Source: UMGS1696 sp045643285 (lineage in GTDB: Bacteria > Bacillota > Clostridia > Oscillospirales > CAG-272). Taken from it: 5,737 nt of DNA. Each line of letters starts with the position of its first letter. Position 1 is the stretch's first letter. Below the pieces are notes generated by a model. It made no database searches. It worked only from the letters and a program-made list of their open reading frames with translations, and was not told the origin of the DNA. This document shows positions 1 to 5,737 of the stretch, one piece after another. The stretch is taken from the NCBI GenBank assembly GCA_045643285.1, contig JAZUKN010000020.1:1-5737 (forward strand). The letters run 5' to 3'. Made by a program: the position numbers and the translations under genes.

Positions 1-690
1 CTCAAGGTCGACGATCATGTCTTCCGTCACACCGTCTTTGATTTTTCGGTAGACATATCTGTTTGTGCCGTCGTGGTGTACTTGTTTCGAGCAGAACTCA
101 CCGTCCCGCGTGACATACCATTCCGCGCTGTCGTGAAGATATTCGAGGCAGTCGGATAGATTCCCGTCGTGTATCTCCTTGTACGCCTGTCGGTGTCCGT
201 CCCACAGTCCGAGATCAGCTATGACAAGGATAGTTCCGTCGACAGGAACACCGAGATTCATCCGCTCGTCTCCGAGATACTCCGCATTGACCTCGTACAT
301 TCTCTCATAAAGCTGTTCTTCGTCAAGATCGGGTTCTTCTTCAAGTAAGTCATCCCGCCAGTCGTCAAGGTCAAGATCTCTGTCCAACCAGATGACGTGC
401 CTGTCCGGACTTTCGGTGTATGTCGCCCCGATCTGCTCCATATTCTCGGCAAATTCGCAGATGTGAAATGCCCGATTCCCGATAAGAGTATGGTAATCAT
501 CGAGATGTGAGCACTGATATGCGTAGATCTTGCCGTCCGGGTACTTTATCTGAATATATCCCTCATCCGGGATTCTGAACAGCACATCGTAGTCAGAATT
601 GATAAACTTTATCATCTGCGGCTCGTCGAGCTTATCTCTTTCGTTTACCGTCAGAACGCCGTACCGGTTACCGAATACATAGTCACTCAT
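1..690 (-). CDS. Acidic mobile-element accessory protein, unknown function (C-terminus cut by window edge)
   Basis: The reading frame is open from the ATG at 690-688 to the left edge, giving 230 residues with no stop, so the C-terminus lies outside the window. A GGGAGG site at 698-703, seven bases before the ATG, fixes the start. The start overlaps the stop of the 490-residue gene by one base (TGATG), which suggests translational coupling. I see no signal peptide or membrane segment. Two modules are visible. Residues about 25-90 contain short motifs such as IKFINSDYDVLF, YPDG, DDYHT and FHICEFAE. Residues about 150-225 contain GTILVIADLGLWDGHR, KEI, AEWYV and HHDGTNRYVYR. I recall both blocks from uncharacterised proteins of gut Clostridia conjugative elements, possibly one of the large polyvalent protein-associated domains, but I cannot name the family securely. 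Between them, residues 103-125 hold 14 Asp/Glu. The function is unknown; that it is a real gene is well supported. Confidence 0.85.
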   Translation of the reverse strand, partial: MSDYVFGNRYGVLTVNERDKLDEPQMIKFINSDYDVLFRIPDEGYIQIKYPDGKIYAYQCSHLDDYHTLIGNRAFHICEFAENMEQIGATYTESPDRHVIWLDRDLDLDDWRDDLLEEEPDLDEEQLYERMYEVNAEYLGDERMNLGVPVDGTILVIADLGLWDGHRQAYKEIHDGNLSDCLEYLHDSAEWYVTRDGEFCSKQVHHDGTNRYVYRKIKDGVTEDMIVDLE

Positions 691-2162
691 CAGCGTTCCT
701 CCCGACTGTGCGGCTTGACGTCTCTCTTTTCGGGCGTGTCCTTTTCAGGTGCGTTATTCATCGGGATGACGTGAATTTGTCCGTTTACTCTCGCAAACAG
801 TTCCGGACTTTTGAACTTCTCTGAATACTTCTCTATCATTTTTTCGTCCAATGATGAGAAGTTGCCCTCACCGAGTCCGACGATCATAAACGTGCCGGCG
901 ATGATGTCGATCATTTCTCCGTCGTCGCCTCTTACTGCGCGGTTGAGCGGAAGACCGATGATTTTGCCCTCTTCATTACAAATGAATGCGACCTCGTCCG
1001 CTGTGGGATAAAATGCTTCGATGTCTCCGTCCACTTCGTGTTGCAGTGATTCAAGACCGCTGTCGATTTCCTTGACATACGGTTCTTTCTCCGGTTCAAC
1101 GATCAGAACTTTGATTCTGTCCTGTTTTGTTTCTCTCGACAAGGACGGTTCAAACTCCACCTTTTCAAACCCCACGGTATCACAGTAATAATAGCCCGGC
1201 TCGACTGTATCGGACTCTATGACTTCAACCACATCGGATACCGACAGAGAGCGAGCGTGGAACCCCTCCGGCTGTTCAAGATTGAACTTGCGGTAAACGT
1301 CTTCGAGTGACTTGCCTTCCATTTCGTATTCGTAAACCTTATCGTAGAGCGAAGAATCGACTTCGCGGCTTGCCGTCAGTTTTTCGAGCTCGTCAAGTCC
1401 CTCGAATGCGACGTAATTGTCATCTTTTTCGAGATTGATTTGATATATTGCGATTTTCATCGTGTTTTTCGGCTCATTTTTTCCGTCCGCTTTTTCAAAG
1501 GTTTTCGGATTCGCGCCCGGTACTCTCCAACCGAACATCGAGCCGATCTCCATAGCCTGCCGCTGTGCCGGTGTTACGCCGAGCGCTTTATTGAACGATT
1601 CGACTGTCGATCCTTTGGGGATTCTGACGGGGTAATATCCTTGTTCCGCGTAGCTGATAAGGATCGGCTTTTTTGTCTCCGGATGCGTTGAGTAGCAGTG
1701 CATAGGGAGTCCGGCATCTTTTGAAAGGCAGTTCATCAGTTTATCCCTGTCATAGACATAGATATATGACTCGTAGTCTCCCTCGCAGGGAGTACAGCGG
1801 ATATAGTACGCATAGTTTTGTGTCAGGAATCTGAAACCCCAACAGTCATCGTAGTAGGAATGAGTGTTACGGCAGTCATCTTTCCCTCGGCAATAGTCGC
1901 GCATATCTTTTCTGCTTTTCAGTACGGTTTCTCTGAGCTTATTCACGACCGAATCAAATTCGCTCTTGAAGTATGCTTCGTCCTCCGGGCTGTTTTCGTG
2001 TTCAAACCAACTCGAATAAAAGCCGTTTCCGTCGCTTCCGAAGTCAATTCTCAAATGCCCTATACATCCGTTTTGTTCGTCTTTCAGTTTATCGGTATAA
2101 AAAAGAAGCTCTTCGGCTTCTGTCTGTACGGGTTCTAATCTTACTTCAATTTCATTATTCAT
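690..2162 (-). CDS. Multidomain mobile-element protein: cysteine-rich N-terminal module, YodL-like domain, DUF3846-like domain
   Basis: A 490-residue, apparently soluble protein with no signal peptide or membrane helix. Residues about 30-180 are paralogous to the 241-residue gene just upstream, with Cys 91, 97, 107, 123 and 156 at the same spacing. Residues about 195-227 carry a second shared motif (GVTPAQ, AM, FGW, PGA). Residues about 235-338 look like a YodL domain: an MKIAIYQI start, SLEDVYRKFNLEQPEGF, then SLSVSDVVEV and a C-terminal YYCDTVGFEKV. Residues about 349-456 look like DUF3846: KVLIVEPEKEPYVKEI, GLESLQ, AFICNEEGK, GLPLNRAVR and DIIAGTFMIVGL. The tail is polar and charged. In my recollection YodL-like and DUF3846 domains occur mainly in phage and conjugative-element proteins of Firmicutes, often beside antirestriction or LPD domains; their biochemical role is not established. 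GGAG at 2169-2172 precedes the ATG, which overlaps the preceding stop as ATGA. Domain calls are from memory, not from a profile search. Confidence 0.9.
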   Translation of the reverse strand: MNNEIEVRLEPVQTEAEELLFYTDKLKDEQNGCIGHLRIDFGSDGNGFYSSWFEHENSPEDEAYFKSEFDSVVNKLRETVLKSRKDMRDYCRGKDDCRNTHSYYDDCWGFRFLTQNYAYYIRCTPCEGDYESYIYVYDRDKLMNCLSKDAGLPMHCYSTHPETKKPILISYAEQGYYPVRIPKGSTVESFNKALGVTPAQRQAMEIGSMFGWRVPGANPKTFEKADGKNEPKNTMKIAIYQINLEKDDNYVAFEGLDELEKLTASREVDSSLYDKVYEYEMEGKSLEDVYRKFNLEQPEGFHARSLSVSDVVEVIESDTVEPGYYYCDTVGFEKVEFEPSLSRETKQDRIKVLIVEPEKEPYVKEIDSGLESLQHEVDGDIEAFYPTADEVAFICNEEGKIIGLPLNRAVRGDDGEMIDIIAGTFMIVGLGEGNFSSLDEKMIEKYSEKFKSPELFARVNGQIHVIPMNNAPEKDTPEKRDVKPHSREER

Positions 2163-2884
2163 TTCTTACTCCAAATATGACGTTTTTCTTTGTTTTCGTT
2201 ATGACGCGGCACAAAGCACCCGTCCGCATCGTAGTTTCCGGGACCTGCGGCAGGTGTGTCCCACCCGTAAGTCACACCGCCGACCATTGCCGCCTCCTGC
2301 TCTTTTGTTACGTTCAGTCCCCTGTTCTTCTCGTCCGCAAATGCCTGATTCTCATCCCGTCTGCTCCCGAACTGCGGATATTCTTCTGCTGTCTTTTCAC
2401 CGTATCGGATGAGGATCCTGACGCCGCTGTACGGTGTGATCCCATAGCAATACGGCGGCAGTCCTCTCTCTTTCGCAAGAGAAGAAAACAGTTCGTCTTT
2501 TCTGTACACGAACAGATTGAACGCTCTGTTCTCATTCCAAGGGGTACAGGCGATATAGAAGACATACTTTTCGCTCAGTATTCTGAATCCAAAACACTCG
2601 CGGTTATACGAGTACGGGATATGGCACTGTACGCTCTCACGGCAGAACGCTTCCATCGCGGCTTTGTTCTTGATAAGGTAATGACCGCTCTCCGTCATCA
2701 AAAAGACGAGAACCCTTTCAAGCTCTTCCTTGATTTCGGGAGTCAGCTCAATTCCCGTGATGTTGTACTTCGTACTGCCGTCTCTGAAATATCCGCAGAT
2801 ATATCCGGCATACCCATATCTGCCGACCGGGTATTCGTGAAATAGCTTCGTTTCATCAAACGTCGCTGTCTTTTCTATCTTCAT
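2159..2884 (-). CDS. Cysteine-containing accessory protein of unknown function, paralogue of the N-terminus of the next gene
   Basis: A 241-residue soluble protein that I cannot assign to a named family. It aligns with the N-terminal half of the 490-residue protein. Cys 81, 87, 97, 113 and 146 match Cys 91, 97, 107, 123 and 156 there with a constant offset of ten and no gap, and 26 of the 66 positions in that block are identical by my count. Shared motifs include GFR, CTP, VY, GLP and the downstream VT..Q..AM..G...GW..P.A. The protein ends with a Lys/Arg-rich tail and has none of the YodL or DUF3846 part, so it is a stand-alone version of the module. Five spaced cysteines could bind a metal or form disulfides, but no canonical zinc-finger spacing is present. 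The start at 2884 follows GGAGG at 2891-2895 with a six-base spacer. The gene overlaps its upstream neighbour by 29 bases and its downstream neighbour by 4. Confidence 0.88.
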   Translation of the reverse strand: MKIEKTATFDETKLFHEYPVGRYGYAGYICGYFRDGSTKYNITGIELTPEIKEELERVLVFLMTESGHYLIKNKAAMEAFCRESVQCHIPYSYNRECFGFRILSEKYVFYIACTPWNENRAFNLFVYRKDELFSSLAKERGLPPYCYGITPYSGVRILIRYGEKTAEEYPQFGSRRDENQAFADEKNRGLNVTKEQEAAMVGGVTYGWDTPAAGPGNYDADGCFVPRHNENKEKRHIWSKK

Positions 2885-3107
2885 CCTTTACCTCCGTTTT
2901 TTGATCAACAGCCACAAGATAGGAGATGATCTTGTTCGACTGCACTGCCTCTATACAGTCAATAACGGACTGCAAATCCAGTCGGCAGGAGCGCGGCAAC
3001 TTTGCGACTTCTCCGAGTCCTATCGCCTTTATGCTTTTTTCATCCGCAAACCCTGCTTCAATCAATGCACGCAGTGTTGCAAGATGTTTTGTGTTGATGT
3101 TTGCCAT
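2856..3107 (-). CDS. Small helical protein of unknown function (83 aa)
   Basis: An 83-residue protein predicted from composition to be mostly helical. Residues about 5-65 contain ATLRALIEAGF, a KSIKAIGLGEVAKLP stretch and DLQSVIDCIEAVQSNKIISYL; the last 15 or so residues are a charged Lys/Asp/Glu tail. I recall short proteins with a similar 'LATL-AL-EAGF' opening and a '-NKVISYL' ending beside DUF3846/YodL genes in gut Clostridia elements, but no function is known to me. The pattern resembles a small helix-turn-helix or helical-bundle fold; this is a guess. The ATG at 3107 directly follows the TAA of the 205-residue gene, and its ribosome site AGGAG (3116-3120) lies inside that gene's last codons. 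The charged tail is encoded by bases that also encode the start of the next gene. Confidence 0.8.
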   Translation of the reverse strand: MANINTKHLATLRALIEAGFADEKSIKAIGLGEVAKLPRSCRLDLQSVIDCIEAVQSNKIISYLVAVDQKTEVKDEDRKDSDV

Positions 3108-3725
3108 TTATCTCTCTCCTTCATCTTTCTTCTTTACTGTTTCATAGGTTTCTTTCAGAACACCGCTCCGGATGTCGTCAAGCGTTTTCTTCGCGTAGTC
3201 AGGGAGCTTTTCGTCCGGCACGATGCCAAGAACCTGCGGGCGGTTGATCCTCACCCGTTCTCTGCGGTACATATCCCAACCGTAGCAGGCGCGTCCTCTG
3301 CTGTTTGCGTCCGCACCAAACCCGCCGTCGATATAAAAGAGCTGATTCACGATAAATCGCCTTGCGTCTGACAGACTGTCCGCCTTTACAGCAACAACTT
3401 TGTCCTTTATCGAGTCTTCATAGGTGCATGGGATAAGGTCGTCTGCTTCAAGGCAGTCCATATATCTGCTCCCTGCCGCTCTGTAATCCGATTCGAGTAT
3501 AATGGCCTCCGCTTTGATGTTGTCGGCAAAGTGCTTGACCGCCTCAAAATAGTCTCCGCTCGTGATCCCCTCATACCGTCCGAAGATGCCGTTATCCGTA
3601 ACAACCGCCGAAAAATATCGGTCTTTTTCTTTGTCCGTTTCGTTCACCCCGAACACCATTCGTTTGTCTCCAACAGATATGGATGACTTTATCTCATACC
3701 CGTCTATCATTTCTTTTTCTGCCAT
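3108..3725 (-). CDS. Soluble mobile-element accessory protein, unknown function (205 aa)
   Basis: A 205-residue protein without signal peptide or membrane helix. The N-terminal part (residues about 6-80) starts with MIDGYEIKSSISVGDKRMVF, then has FGRYEG and a helix EAVKHFADNIKAE. The middle and C-terminal part (about 97-185) has LIPCTYEDSIKDKVVAVKAD, then YIDGGFGADANSRGRACYGW, then VLGIVPDEKLPDYAKKTLDD. I recall similar 'ESIKGK', 'GGFG...RG' and 'LPEWAK' arrangements in uncharacterised proteins of Firmicutes conjugative elements, but cannot attach a family name. The start at 3725 follows GGAGG (3730-3734) with a short four-base spacer. It lies 11 bases after the TadC-like gene and directly abuts the 83-residue gene. 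It is the first soluble gene after the membrane pair, so it could serve either the Tad-like machine or the element's other accessory functions; nothing in the sequence decides between them. Confidence 0.85.
   Translation of the reverse strand: MAEKEMIDGYEIKSSISVGDKRMVFGVNETDKEKDRYFSAVVTDNGIFGRYEGITSGDYFEAVKHFADNIKAEAIILESDYRAAGSRYMDCLEADDLIPCTYEDSIKDKVVAVKADSLSDARRFIVNQLFYIDGGFGADANSRGRACYGWDMYRRERVRINRPQVLGIVPDEKLPDYAKKTLDDIRSGVLKETYETVKKKDEGER
3116..3120 (-). promoter_or_regulatory. Ribosome binding site of the 83-residue gene, inside the preceding coding region
   Basis: AGGAG lies eight bases before the ATG at 3107 and is formed by the final codons (EGER) of the 205-residue gene, whose TAA directly abuts the ATG. 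This supports the small frame as a real translated gene rather than a chance one. Confidence 0.7.
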
Positions 3726-3736
3726 ATATCCTCCGT

Positions 3737-4612
3737 TTACATGATCTCGCTGAGTGAGGTAATGGGCACCTGCCCCATAACTGCTATATAGATGAGCAGG
3801 AAGCAGATGAGCAGTGCCATTGACAGCCGCTTTACTTTACGCGGTATCGAATTTGCTTCCGCTTTCAGATTAAGCCTTTGCAGTTCCTTGAACTTGATAA
3901 GCATTGACGTCCACAAAGCCGAGGTATCAGTCGAGTTTTCTACCGCTTCAAGAGCGTGACAGACTTCGCTGAGCCAGTTCGAGCCGATTCGCTTATCAAG
4001 GGATTCAAGGGAAGCGTGAATGTCACCGGAGCTTCGCATTTCAGCTACGGTGATATAGAGCTCATCCGCAAGCTCCTCTATCGCAACGGGGATATACGAC
4101 TCTATGATATAGATGATGTCTCTGCTGTGCGTGACAAGCCTCTCGATATGCCCGACAAAACGCGGGAGATCGTATTCGATCCGCTCTCTCTTCTTTTTGA
4201 TCCTCTTTGATACCTTTTTCGATTCACTGAGGTATATAAGGAGAGCGAGTCCGAGTATAAGGAAGGCGATGATCGGCGAGAAAAAAATCGCGGGAAGCGC
4301 GAATACTCCGATCAATGCGGCTTTCACTATCGCGTCTGCCGTGTACTGCTCCGGCGTCTCGTCAAGTCCCGCCGTGCGAAGATCTATGACAAGCTGTGCC
4401 CTCCTAAACTCATTCATCTTTATGATTCCGGCTATCTTTGCCGAGAACTCCCTGAGATATATATCAAGCGAGCTTGTCTTCTTTTTGCCCTTTCGTCCGA
4501 GTGAGCTTATCGCTTTTGACGCTTTTCTTGACGGAACCTCAAATATATCTTCGAGGATATATGCGGCACCTATTGCAGAGATCACGCCGATAAGTATCTG
4601 TAAAATAACCAT
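3737..4612 (-). CDS. TadC-like type II secretion system F family inner-membrane protein
   Basis: From the ATG at 4612 the protein has 291 residues, a normal TadC-type length. Membrane segments are visible at residues about 2-20, a pair at about 98-128, and one at about 264-283. A conserved-type cytoplasmic F domain lies between the last two: DLPRFVGHIERLVTHSRDII at about 148, an RSSGDIHASLESLDKRIGS stretch, then EVCHALEAVE, and a final basic helix before the last membrane segment. Members of this family form the inner-membrane assembly platform on which the secretion ATPase acts, in Tad pili and type II secretion. The gene follows the TadB-like gene by five bases. An in-frame GTG at 4619-4621 would add three residues and overlap the upstream stop, but the only Shine-Dalgarno sequence overlaps that GTG, so I choose the ATG. 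Family assignment is fairly sure; TadC rather than another F-type protein rests on order and length. Confidence 0.85.
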   Translation of the reverse strand: MVILQILIGVISAIGAAYILEDIFEVPSRKASKAISSLGRKGKKKTSSLDIYLREFSAKIAGIIKMNEFRRAQLVIDLRTAGLDETPEQYTADAIVKAALIGVFALPAIFFSPIIAFLILGLALLIYLSESKKVSKRIKKKRERIEYDLPRFVGHIERLVTHSRDIIYIIESYIPVAIEELADELYITVAEMRSSGDIHASLESLDKRIGSNWLSEVCHALEAVENSTDTSALWTSMLIKFKELQRLNLKAEANSIPRKVKRLSMALLICFLLIYIAVMGQVPITSLSEIM

Positions 4613-4617
4613 CGCCG

Positions 4618-5544
4618 TCACCTCCGGTACTCAATCGGTTTGCAGTACTGATTGATCCTTACAAACGTGAACAGTATCACAACGCCGCACACGGCAAGAA
4701 CGATCTTTCCGACTGTCGTGAACATCAGCGCGGCATACCAGTCTTTGTTGAGGAAATACAATAGCGGTATGTTGCCGAGCACCATTTGAACCATCATATA
4801 GTATTCTTTCTTGTTCTCCGACATCATCACTTTCAGTTCTGCATTGACAAGCCGTGCGTCAATGAGCTTTTCGACTATGGGATATAGTGTCCCGACGAGC
4901 TGACTGTCGTCCTGGCAAGCGCCGAGTGTGTCGCACCATTCCTCCCATATAACGTCGTGGACTTTGTTTTTGAGGTTTCTTATCGCCTGTTTTACATCGG
5001 GATTTATCACCGATATTTCCGTGAGAAAGCTCTCGAACAGTCCTTTTACCGGAGGTTTCAGCGTATCAAGGTTTTCTTCTATCGCTATCCGAAGATTACG
5101 GCTTCTCTCGTATGAAGTCGATATACAGCCGAGTCCGTGTTCAAGCTCTCGCTTAACCTCTTCGTCGTATCTGTCAACGGTCTTGAGAAGATACAGGAAC
5201 GGAACCATGGCAAGTGCCGCCGCAAGGATCGGTGCAAGAAGCGGATTGTCGAGCAAAAATGCCGCGACACATCCGAGGATCATCAGAAGCAGGGCGACTG
5301 CACACGCTACGCCGAAGGACTTCTCCCGTCCGGTTTCAGCGAGCGCACGCCGTGTTTTTTCGAGGAATCGTACTATCTTACTTGATTTGTCCCGTCCTCT
5401 TGCCGTCATCGCCTGTTTTCGGAGGCTCTTTTTCCTGTCAAGTAAAGTGGAAATATCTTCTCCGATCTGCTCCGGCGTTAAGTCAAGCAGAAAAATTACG
5501 GAGAAAGTGATGAGAAAGAACGATATGATCCTGATCAGCGTCAT
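4618..5544 (-). CDS. TadB-like type II secretion system F family inner-membrane protein
   Basis: A 308-residue multi-pass membrane protein. Hydrophobic segments lie at residues about 4-21, a pair at about 77-98 and 101-121, and a C-terminal pair at about 248-266 and 271-295. The cytoplasmic F-domain region runs from about 125 to 245, with features such as ELEHGLGCISTSYERSRNLR, FLTEIS, a helix near 186-205, GACQDDSQLVGTLYP and NAELKVMMSENKKEYYM. Basic residues cluster at about 38-76, between the first and second membrane segments. TadB and TadC are thought to pair as the platform of the Tad pilus machine, and here the two genes are adjacent in the usual order after the probable ATPase gene. 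The ATG at 5544 sits seven bases after GGAGG (5552-5556) and overlaps the upstream stop as ATGA, implying coupled translation. Sequence similarity is only to the family pattern, so the subfamily call is less sure than the superfamily. Confidence 0.85.
   Translation of the reverse strand: MTLIRIISFFLITFSVIFLLDLTPEQIGEDISTLLDRKKSLRKQAMTARGRDKSSKIVRFLEKTRRALAETGREKSFGVACAVALLLMILGCVAAFLLDNPLLAPILAAALAMVPFLYLLKTVDRYDEEVKRELEHGLGCISTSYERSRNLRIAIEENLDTLKPPVKGLFESFLTEISVINPDVKQAIRNLKNKVHDVIWEEWCDTLGACQDDSQLVGTLYPIVEKLIDARLVNAELKVMMSENKKEYYMMVQMVLGNIPLLYFLNKDWYAALMFTTVGKIVLAVCGVVILFTFVRINQYCKPIEYRR
4621..4625 (-). promoter_or_regulatory. Ribosome binding site that decides the TadC-like start
   Basis: GGAGG on the minus strand is followed by eight bases (4613-4620) and then ATG at 4612-4610. 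The in-frame GTG at 4621-4619 shares its first G with this site, so it could not be served by it. This supports the ATG as the true start and removes three residues from a longest-frame annotation. Confidence 0.8.
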
Positions 5545-5737
5545 TGTTCGTCCTCCTTTTCCGTGTACTTTTTGATCAGTTTTTGCGGTGCTCCGCCTCT
5601 GACCAGTTTATCTCTCAAAGAATCGGAGATCGTGTTCACCCTCACGAATTTGCCTTCGATGTGGTATTCTCCGTCCTTGTCTTCGTTTACGCTGATAACG
5701 TACCGCCACAGTGTGCGATAATCAAGATTTCCGTTGT
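5541..5737 (-). CDS. C-terminal fragment, probably TadA/CpaF-type secretion ATPase (cut by window edge)
   Basis: An open frame enters at the right edge and ends with TGA at 5541-5543, giving the last 64 residues of a longer protein. The fragment reads YRTLWRYVISVNEDKDGEYH, then EGKFVRVNTISDSLRDKLVR, and a Lys/Glu-rich end. None of the diagnostic Walker A, Walker B or His-box motifs of a secretion ATPase falls inside the window, so the identity is not shown directly. I infer a TadA/CpaF-like ATPase for two reasons: a TadA-type ATPase gene normally precedes tadB, and the 'LW.YV' strand followed by a short 'R.N.IS..L...L...GAP' helix resembles the C-terminal region of Firmicutes members that I remember. 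The last codons contain the ribosome site of the TadB-like gene, and the stop overlaps its ATG. Confidence 0.6.
   Translation of the reverse strand, partial: NGNLDYRTLWRYVISVNEDKDGEYHIEGKFVRVNTISDSLRDKLVRGGAPQKLIKKYTEKEDEQ
5552..5556 (-). promoter_or_regulatory. Ribosome binding site of the TadB-like gene, inside the preceding coding region
   Basis: GGAGG preceded by an A-run lies seven bases ahead of the ATG at 5544, within the last codons of the probable ATPase gene. With the ATGA stop/start overlap it indicates translational coupling between the two genes. Confidence 0.75.

Noticed and set aside
258..500. Minus-strand open frame of 80 codons within the left-edge gene
   Set aside because: It lies in another frame of a gene with a clear ribosome site and continuous 230-residue frame, and its product has no recognisable features.
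2243..2255. Inverted repeat ACCTGC-G-GCAGGT as a possible terminator or operator
   Set aside because: It lies inside the 241-residue gene, has a one-base loop that cannot fold well as RNA, and is not followed by a T-run on either strand. It encodes the Pro/Ala/Gly stretch of the shared motif and is probably chance.
1973..2845. Plus-strand open frame of 290 codons
   Set aside because: It lies opposite the 241-residue gene and the end of the 490-residue gene. It has no ribosome site before its ATG, and its translation shows irregular composition and no recognisable domain, whereas the minus-strand frames have paralogy, ribosome sites and coupled starts.
4113..4655. Plus-strand open frame of 180 codons
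   Set aside because: It is antisense to the TadC-like gene, whose membrane and F-domain pattern is clear, and it runs past that gene's start into the end of the TadB-like gene.
4928..5575. Plus-strand open frame of 215 codons
   Set aside because: It is antisense to the TadB-like gene and crosses the boundary to the ATPase fragment. Its product is Ser/Arg-rich, as expected from reading the complement of a coding frame, and it has no convincing ribosome site.
1..5737. Promoter, transcription terminator, tRNA, CRISPR array, insertion sequence or attachment site
   Set aside because: Looked for by eye on both strands. The genes leave almost no non-coding sequence, and I saw no tandem repeats, no long direct repeats and no transposase- or integrase-like product.

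Overview
The window is a dense block of seven genes, all on the minus strand, so transcription runs from the right edge to the left. Every complete gene starts behind a purine-rich Shine-Dalgarno sequence. Neighbouring genes overlap by 1 to 29 bases or are separated by about a dozen bases at most, so the block looks like one polycistronic unit. No promoter, terminator, RNA gene, CRISPR array or insertion sequence is visible, and no stretch longer than 300 bases lacks a gene. The intermediate base composition, the strong GGAGG sites and the protein families resemble mobile elements (integrative conjugative elements, plasmids or large prophages) of gut Clostridia such as Oscillospiraceae, Ruminococcaceae or Lachnospiraceae. 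That placement is an inference from remembered family distribution, not from a search.

Right third (about 3737-5737, the upstream part of the unit): the C-terminal end of a protein that is probably a TadA/CpaF-type secretion ATPase, followed by two multi-pass membrane proteins of the type II secretion F family, TadB-like and then TadC-like. ATPase, TadB, TadC is the usual order in Tad (tight adherence/Flp pilus) loci. No pilin, TadE-like pseudopilin or prepilin peptidase follows them in this window.

Left two thirds (1-3725, the downstream part): five genes for apparently soluble proteins. In transcription order these are a 205-residue protein of unknown function; an 83-residue small helical protein; a 241-residue cysteine-containing protein; a 490-residue protein joining a paralogue of the 241-residue protein to a YodL-like domain and a DUF3846-like domain; and an acidic protein cut by the left edge. 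Such modules are typical of the poorly characterised accessory proteins of Firmicutes mobile elements, where they occur in changing combinations with antirestriction and large polyvalent protein domains.

The main points of interest are the internal paralogy with a strictly spaced five-cysteine pattern, the apparent operon linking a Tad-like assembly platform to mobile-element accessory genes without a pilin, and a start-site correction for the TadC-like gene. None of the functions of the left-hand genes can be stated from the sequence alone.
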